A DNA stretch of 64,000 nt from Flavobacterium cupreum. GTDB lineage: Bacteria > Bacteroidota > Bacteroidia > Flavobacteriales > Flavobacteriaceae. Under the pieces are notes generated by a model that saw only the letters and a program-made list of their open reading frames with translations, was not told the DNA's origin and made no database searches. The stretch covers positions 1 through 64,000 of the forward strand of contig NZ_QWDM01000011.1 in NCBI RefSeq assembly GCF_003996965.1, read 5' to 3'. Below, piece by piece: positions 59,319 through 64,000 of this stretch. A program made the translations under genes and the position numbers. How positions within the stretch are numbered: the stretch's first letter is position 1; every line of letters begins with the position of its first letter.

Positions 59319-59888
59319 TTAAAGTGAAAGAATATAAGGTAAAATCAAATTGGCCATAAAAAAACCGCCAATCATAAAACAGATGGTCGCAACTAATGAA
59401 GGCCATTGTAAATTTGAAATTCCCATAATTGCATGTCCGCTCGTACAGCCACCCGCATAACGTGTTCCAAAACCTACTAAAAATCCACCGACAACAATCA
59501 TAATAAAACCGCGAAGTGTCATTAAACTTTCCCACGAGAAAAGTTCTTTAGGCATTAATCCCGAACGATCCGTTATTCCGTAAGTAGCTAATTGCGCTGA
59601 AAGTTTGGCGGTAATTTCAACCGGATTTGGATTTGAAAGAAAATAAGCTGCAATCACTCCGCCAAGGAAAATTCCGAAAACGAAAAATAAATTCCAGCTT
59701 TCTTTTTTCCAGTCGTATTTAAAGAATGAAATATTTGCCGGAATACAAGCCGCACAAATATGTCGCAAAGAGGAACTGATTCCAAATGACTTATTGCCGA
59801 TCAGCAACAAAACAGGTACAGTCAACCCAATCAACGGACCCGAAACGTACCAAGGCCATGGTTCTCTCAAAATTTCTATTATGCTCAT
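59319..59888 (-). CDS. YeeE/YedE family protein, half 1
   Basis: 189 residues with four to five helices. The conserved GFGTRYAGGCTSGHAIMGIS (about 138-157) carries the second cysteine site of the family. Together with the half-protein downstream it forms a sulfur-compound importer in the inner membrane. Neighbouring MBL/rhodanese genes support a role in persulfide or thiosulfate handling. Confidence 0.93.
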   Translation of the reverse strand: MSIIEILREPWPWYVSGPLIGLTVPVLLLIGNKSFGISSSLRHICAACIPANISFFKYDWKKESWNLFFVFGIFLGGVIAAYFLSNPNPVEITAKLSAQLATYGITDRSGLMPKELFSWESLMTLRGFIMIVVGGFLVGFGTRYAGGCTSGHAIMGISNLQWPSLVATICFMIGGFFMANLILPYILSL

Positions 59889-59979
59889 TTTTTACTATTA
59901 GAATTACTTAATTAATAAACTTTTGATCGCTTAAATATTTGATTTTATACTCGTGTTGTGCTTTTTGTTAATAGAGTTA

Positions 59980-60522
59980 CTAAATTACTCTAACAAAATC
60001 ACTTTCTGTCGCTGTAATACAAAGTTTTAATCCACAATCTTTGAATTTTTTTGCCACATTATAAAAGGCAATTGTAGTTCTCAACATCAGTAAAATACAT
60101 ATTCCTGAGCTAATTTTATCAGTAAAAAATGCTGATTCTGCCTTTTTTTTAAAAATTCCGGAGAAACCTCTGGCTTTACCAATATCAATAATGCTTGTGT
60201 AGTCATTACTTATCCAGTCTCCTGTTCCTTTACTGTAGTTTTTGCAAATATACATTATACTGTCCCAACCATTATCTAAGCTGTAATAAAGACATAATGC
60301 ATCCGAATTTTCAATTTTAGCACGCTGAATACAGTCAGGCATTTTTTCTTCGATCTTTTTTTCGTAGCTTTTTAGATTAACTGTTATTATTTTATTAATC
60401 AAATCTTTAGGTACCGTCAACGTAGATGCAATATTTAGAGCAAAATTTTCAGCATTTTCAATTTCTCCTTTTTCAATAAATTCGACGCAAGTTTCCCAGT
60501 ATTTGTAATAATTTGGCTTCAT
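59980..60522 (-). CDS. Unknown cytoplasmic protein inside the sulfur cluster
   Basis: 180 residues, helical, no signal peptide, with scattered cysteines (7 in all) that show no metal-site pattern. Motifs visible: YYKYWETCVEFIEKGEIENAENF at the start and YYSLDNGWDSIMYICKNYSKGTGDW in the middle, which recalls immunity-protein-like folds but I cannot assign it. More A+T-rich than its neighbours. It lies between the MBL/rhodanese gene (13 bases away) and the YeeE/YedE pair, in the same direction. Confidence 0.7.
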   Translation of the reverse strand: MKPNYYKYWETCVEFIEKGEIENAENFALNIASTLTVPKDLINKIITVNLKSYEKKIEEKMPDCIQRAKIENSDALCLYYSLDNGWDSIMYICKNYSKGTGDWISNDYTSIIDIGKARGFSGIFKKKAESAFFTDKISSGICILLMLRTTIAFYNVAKKFKDCGLKLCITATESDFVRVI

Positions 60523-60535
60523 TTCTAAAATTATT

Positions 60536-61954
60536 TTAAGCTTTCAGAACCTTACTCTGGCAAACAAAATCAGATTTTGGGATTTCAGTTTTCGAGATCG
60601 CCCCAAAACCGCCTTCCACTTCTGAAAAATTTCTAAACCCGCGTGCCTGCAAAATAGAAGCTGCAATCATACTGCGGTAACCTCCGGCGCAATGCAGGTA
60701 AAAATGCTCGTTCGGATTAATATCTTTTACCCAGTCGTTGATAAAAGCCAATGGTTTGTTGTAAGCTTCATCGATATGTTCTGCAGCGTATTCGGTTTCT
60801 TTACGAATGTCGATTACTTTGTCTTCGTCAATTTTAAATTCAGTTGCAAATTGTGCAGCGGTAATTCGGTTAACAGTATCAATTTCAAAACCGGCTTTTT
60901 GCCAGGCTTCAAAACCACCTTCCAGATGTCCAATAATGGAATCAAACCCAACACGGCTTAAGCGTGTTACCGTTTCTTCTTCCAGACCAATTTCGGTAAC
61001 CAGTATAATAGGTTGTTTTACATTAGCAATTAAAGTTCCCACCCAGGGTGCAAAATCACCATTGATTCCGATATTAATAGATTGCGGGATAAACCCTTTG
61101 CTAAAATCGGCAGCACTTCTGGTATCCAGAATCAAAGCTCCGGTTTCTTCGGCTACAGCTTCAAATTCTTCGGCTTTTATGGTTTTCATTCCGTTATGCA
61201 AAACCGATTCAAAACTTTCATAACCGTTTTTATTCATCGCTACATTCATACTGAAATAGGCTGGGGGAGGCAATAATCCGTCAGTCACTTCGGTAATAAA
61301 TTCAGCTTCGGTCATATTGGCACGTAAAGCATAATTGGTTGCTTTTTGATTTCCGATTGTCGAAACAGTTTCTTTGCTCATGTTTTTTCCACAGGCACTT
61401 CCGGCTCCGTGTGCAGGATATACGATGACATCGTCTGCCAGAGTCATGATTTTATCTCTTAGAGAATGAAATAAAATTCCGGCCAACTGATCCTGTGTCA
61501 TTCCGGCTGCTTTTTGTGCCAGATCCGGTCTTCCTACATCTCCGATAAATAAAGTGTCTCCGGAGAAAATCGCATGGTCTTTTCCGTTTTCATCAATCAG
61601 TAAATAGGTGGTGCTTTCCATGGTGTGCCCGGGAGTGTGCAGGGCTTTAATCGTAATTTTTCCGATTTTAAATTCCTGTCCGTCTTTCGCGGAAATGCAG
61701 TCAAATTCGCAGGCAGCATTAGGTCCGTAAACAATTGGCGCCTGAGTTTCTTTGCTTAAATCGATATGTCCGGAAACAAAATCAGCGTGGAAATGCGTTT
61801 CAAAAATATATTTCAATTTTACGGCATCACGTTCTAAACGATCTAAGTACGGCTGAATTTCTCTTAACGGGTCAATAATCGCAGCTTCACCGTCTGAAGT
61901 TATATAGTAAGCACCCTGTGCAAGGCATCCGGTGTAAATTTGTTCAATTTTCAT
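60536..61954 (-). CDS. MBL-fold hydrolase with two rhodanese domains (persulfide dioxygenase type)
   Basis: 472 residues. The metallo-beta-lactamase domain (about 1-245) has THFHAD (H54, H56, D58), H63, H110 and D133, the pattern of persulfide dioxygenases and glyoxalase II. A first rhodanese domain (about 255-355) lacks the active cysteine: the position reads ILVTEIG. The second (about 365-458) keeps C422 in HCAGGYRS. It probably oxidises low-molecular-weight persulfide or moves sulfane sulfur in the cytoplasm. The YeeE/YedE pair lies downstream. Confidence 0.93.
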   Translation of the reverse strand: MKIEQIYTGCLAQGAYYITSDGEAAIIDPLREIQPYLDRLERDAVKLKYIFETHFHADFVSGHIDLSKETQAPIVYGPNAACEFDCISAKDGQEFKIGKITIKALHTPGHTMESTTYLLIDENGKDHAIFSGDTLFIGDVGRPDLAQKAAGMTQDQLAGILFHSLRDKIMTLADDVIVYPAHGAGSACGKNMSKETVSTIGNQKATNYALRANMTEAEFITEVTDGLLPPPAYFSMNVAMNKNGYESFESVLHNGMKTIKAEEFEAVAEETGALILDTRSAADFSKGFIPQSINIGINGDFAPWVGTLIANVKQPIILVTEIGLEEETVTRLSRVGFDSIIGHLEGGFEAWQKAGFEIDTVNRITAAQFATEFKIDEDKVIDIRKETEYAAEHIDEAYNKPLAFINDWVKDINPNEHFYLHCAGGYRSMIAASILQARGFRNFSEVEGGFGAISKTEIPKSDFVCQSKVLKA

Positions 61955-61980
61955 GATTTGGGAATCTAAATAATGGTTTA

Positions 61981-61988
61981 CAAAGATA
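61981..61988 (-). promoter_or_regulatory. -7 promoter element of the MBL/rhodanese-YeeE/YedE cluster
   Basis: TATCTTTG on the minus strand, 26 bases before the ATG at 61954. Confidence 0.6.
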
Positions 61989-62040
61989 ACTCGGTTTTTC
62001 TAAAGAATAAGTGACTAATGTTACAGAAATGGAATTTTTA

Positions 62041-62198
62041 CCATATAAGTGATTTAAGTTCATTTAAGGCAGTGCGTAATTTGCATTAAGCTTAGTAACT
62101 TATAGGATAGAAAAAAAATCTATATAAAGTTATTTAAATAAAATTAAGGTTTCACTTCCTGTGCTCAAAGCTTAAATGAACTTACATCACTTACATGG
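62041..62198. repeat. Inverted repeat with 28-bp arms
   Basis: 62041-62068 (CCATATAAGTGATTTAAGTT then CATTTAAG) is the complement of 62171-62198 with two mismatches. The ~100-bp spacer contains GATAGAAAAAAAATCT, which is repeated (62105-62121 and 62200-62214). It lies between divergent genes. An ATG inside the right arm (62176) heads a longer open frame of the downstream gene but is not its likely start. Confidence 0.75.
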
Positions 62199-62247
62199 TA
62201 GAAAAAAAAATCTGCGTAATTTTACAACACTACAAAAATCATTTATT

Positions 62248-62838
62248 ATGAATACAAAGGACTTATTGGATCAGATTGCTTTTATAAAAGAGATTGATAA
62301 AGTAAAATACATTCAGCGGAAAACGAAGCTGTTTAACAGTGACCGAAATGAAAACGATGCCGAACACAGCTGGCATCTGGCACTGATGGCGATTGTTCTG
62401 GCCGAACATTCCGATAAACCAATTGATGTTTTGAAAGTGGTGAAAATGGTTTTGATACATGATATTGTAGAAATCGACGCCGGGGATGTTTTTTTATATG
62501 ATTTGCTAATCAGTCATTCGAATACGGATGCAGAGCGTTTGGCCGCGAACCGCATTTTTGGCCTGCTTCCAAAAAAACAAGCCGATGCCTTTATTGAAAT
62601 CTGGGAAGAATTTGAAGCCGGGGAAACCAACGAAGCCAAATTTGCCAAATCGATGGACAGATTAGAGCCTTTACTGCAAAACACCTCCAACAACGGCGGC
62701 ACGTGGAAAGAGTTTGGCGTAGGGTACCAAAAAGTTTACGAAAAAAAGAGTGTGATCAAAGAAGGCTCCGAGACTTTATGGACATACGCAGAAGGCCTGA
62801 TAAATGAAAGTGTCGAAAAAGGAATTTTGAAGAAATAA
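62248..62838 (+). CDS. HD-domain hydrolase (YfbR-like)
   Basis: 196 residues from the ATG at 62248. The metal-binding set is visible: H in DAEHSWHLALMA, HD in LIHDIVEIDAGD, and D in SMDRLEPLL. It resembles YfbR/YGK1-type 5'-deoxynucleotidases, which remove phosphate from deoxynucleoside monophosphates. The start at 62176 is rejected because it lies in a repeat arm. It is followed by palindromic repeats rather than a clear terminator. Confidence 0.9.
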   Translation: MNTKDLLDQIAFIKEIDKVKYIQRKTKLFNSDRNENDAEHSWHLALMAIVLAEHSDKPIDVLKVVKMVLIHDIVEIDAGDVFLYDLLISHSNTDAERLAANRIFGLLPKKQADAFIEIWEEFEAGETNEAKFAKSMDRLEPLLQNTSNNGGTWKEFGVGYQKVYEKKSVIKEGSETLWTYAEGLINESVEKGILKK

Positions 62839-62852
62839 TCAAATATAGCGAA

Positions 62853-62935
62853 CATAATCACAATATAGCCTGCGGTTTCAACCGCAGCAAACATATTGTG
62901 ATTATGCATTGCGTTCCCGCGGTTTCAATCGCGGG
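62853..62935. repeat. Nested palindromes with GCGGTTTCAA cores
   Basis: CATAATCACAATAT (62853-62866) pairs perfectly with ATATTGTGATTATG (62893-62906), enclosing CTGCGGTTTCAACCGCAG. A second hairpin CCCGCG-GTTTCAAT-CGCGGG (62916-62935) repeats the core. It may terminate the HD gene. Confidence 0.8.
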
Positions 62936-62976
62936 CTATATTTCATACGTACATCTATACACAATCCTGTTATTTC

Positions 62977-63076
62977 TGTCATTTCGACGAAGGAGAAATC
63001 TCTTTATGGAACTCTACAATCAGATTCCAATCTTTGGCGAGCTTCTCGTGAAGATTTCTCCTTTGTCGAAATGGCA
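62977..63076. repeat. GTCATTTCGACGAAGGAGAAATCT inverted repeat (~100 bp)
   Basis: 62977-63001 and 63052-63076 form near-perfect complementary arms (TGTCATTTCGACGAAGGAGA against its reverse, with a few mismatches) around a 50-bp centre holding GGCGAGCTTCTCGTGAAG. I know this word as a common Bacteroidota intergenic repeat. 63077-63195 contains nothing else beyond the cydA promoter region. Confidence 0.8.
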
Positions 63077-63195
63077 AACTTTGGCAAAATTGCTGCAGGC
63101 ATAAGTGTTATTTATACATATTAAATTGTTGAAAAGTTTAACAAATATCGGGCGATAAACTTTTTTTTAAGGTCATTAATTTGGGTTTTAATGGG

Positions 63196-63203
63196 TAAAT
63201 TTG
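63196..63203 (+). promoter_or_regulatory. -7 promoter element of cydA
   Basis: TAAATTTG matches TAnnTTTG, 27 bases before the ATG at 63231. Confidence 0.6.
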
Positions 63204-63230
63204 TGGGACTTCATAATTAAAATACCACTC

Positions 63231-64000
63231 ATGGAAGAAATGCTTTTTTATGACCGAATGCAATTCGCCTTCACGATTACTTTTCACTATCTTTTTCCGC
63301 AACTTACAATGGGTCTTTCGCTGATCATTGTTTATTTTAAGTGGAAATATTTAAGAACCAAAAACGAACAATACAATCACGCCACGCATTTCTGGATGAA
63401 AATTTTTGCCCTGAATTTTGCCATGGGTGTCGTAACCGGAATCCCAATGGAATTTCAGTTCGGAACCAACTGGGCCAAATTCTCTGAACTGACGGGTGGA
63501 ATTATAGGTCAGACACTGGCAATGGAGGGGATGTTTTCGTTTTTCCTGGAATCTTCTTTTTTGGGGATATTTTTATTTGGCGAAAAAATACTGGGACATA
63601 AATGGCACTTTGTAACCGGAGTATTAATCATGATCGGTTCCTGGACCAGCGGCTATTTAATTATAGCCACACACTCCTGGATGCAGAATCCGGTTGGTTA
63701 TGAAATTCTGGAAAACGGAAAATTTGTACTGACCAATTTTAAAGCTTTATTCCTCAATCCGTGGTTATGGCCTTCTTATCTGCACAATCAGGCCGCCTCT
63801 TTGGTAACAAGTTCGTTTGTTGTGGCCGGAATCGGTGCTTTCTATATTCTGAGTCAGAAAAATGTTTCTTTTGGAAGATTGTTTCTTAAAACGGGAGTCA
63901 TTTTCGGATTGATTTCGAGCATTATTGTGGCAGTTCCAACCGGAGATTTACTGGCCAAAAATGTAGTGAAATACCAACCGGTGACTTTTGCCGGAATGGA
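63231..64000 (+). CDS. cydA: Cytochrome bd ubiquinol oxidase subunit I (partial, runs off the window)
   Basis: The first 256 codons are present (MEEMLFYDRMQFAFTITFHYL). The residues that bind heme in E. coli CydA align exactly: H19, E99 (AMEGMF), E107 (FLESSF) and H185 (LHNQAASLVTSS); GTNWAKFS and WMQNPVG are also conserved. It encodes the large subunit of the bd oxidase, which reduces oxygen at low tension in the inner membrane. A cydB gene would be expected past the window end. Confidence 0.97.
   Translation, partial: MEEMLFYDRMQFAFTITFHYLFPQLTMGLSLIIVYFKWKYLRTKNEQYNHATHFWMKIFALNFAMGVVTGIPMEFQFGTNWAKFSELTGGIIGQTLAMEGMFSFFLESSFLGIFLFGEKILGHKWHFVTGVLIMIGSWTSGYLIIATHSWMQNPVGYEILENGKFVLTNFKALFLNPWLWPSYLHNQAASLVTSSFVVAGIGAFYILSQKNVSFGRLFLKTGVIFGLISSIIVAVPTGDLLAKNVVKYQPVTFAGM

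Noticed and set aside
62176..62247. Extra N-terminus of the HD hydrolase
   Set aside because: Lies in the arm of an inverted repeat and has no similarity to the family start.
62898..63124. Small open frames downstream of the HD gene
   Set aside because: Lie entirely within palindromic repeats.

Overview
The window looks like a chromosomal segment of a Flavobacterium-type Bacteroidota. Evidence: low G+C, promoters with the Bacteroidota -7 element TAnnTTTG, A-rich rather than Shine-Dalgarno leaders, a type IX secretion (CHU_C) substrate, a TonB-dependent receptor with a carboxypeptidase-like plug extension, 2TM-domain proteins and LytTR signalling. This rests on reading the sequence only; no database search was possible.

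Layout. 1-380 is the end of an rRNA operon (23S 3' end, 5S), followed by a relic of a second 5S 3' end and repeat-rich DNA to 930. 960-11360 holds a PAS histidine kinase with its receiver, typA, a T9SS-type surface protein, an ABC exporter pair and two poorly known proteins. 11613-20600 holds a phosphatase/beta-barrel protein divergent from an HD-plus-PycTM-type membrane protein, a GAF protein, and an SDR/TetR pair with palindromic operators. 20685-28392 has a nucleoid-associated protein, a frameshifted four-helix-bundle (S23) gene, a ClC/HPP membrane pair and small metabolic genes. 28555-35565 is a TonB receptor followed by a probable signalling operon: DUF2141, a TPR-like protein, a LytS-type kinase fused to a 2TM domain, four stand-alone 2TM proteins and a LytTR regulator. 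35629-44226 has heme A synthase, CCA-adding enzyme, yaaA and a TetR-controlled tripartite drug efflux operon. 45280-54410 is a complete trp operon in the order E-x-G-x-D-C-F-B-x-x-A, with four passenger genes. 54710-63230 has a beta-helix surface protein, a MarR/nitroreductase/YceI operon, a YeeE/YedE-MBL/rhodanese sulfur cluster and an HD hydrolase. The window ends inside cydA.

Most notable results. (1) The trp operon is preceded by an 18-codon leader peptide with three consecutive Trp codons, a strong intrinsic terminator, and an antiterminator pairing whose 5' arm contains the leader stop codon: a textbook ribosome-mediated attenuator. (2) The intergenic DNA carries a family of short-period arrays, usually exactly four units: octamers (NNNC[T/A][A/G]AG) at 13 places, and heptamers (GCTTTAR, GTTTCAG) concentrated in the gaps of the trp operon. 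(3) Two intergenic elements (810-925 and 58098-58212) share ends but have different interiors. (4) An array of 2TM paralogs sits between a LytS kinase and its LytTR regulator. (5) An HD phosphohydrolase is fused to a Pycsar-effector-like membrane module.

No tRNA gene, CRISPR array, transposase or prophage was seen.
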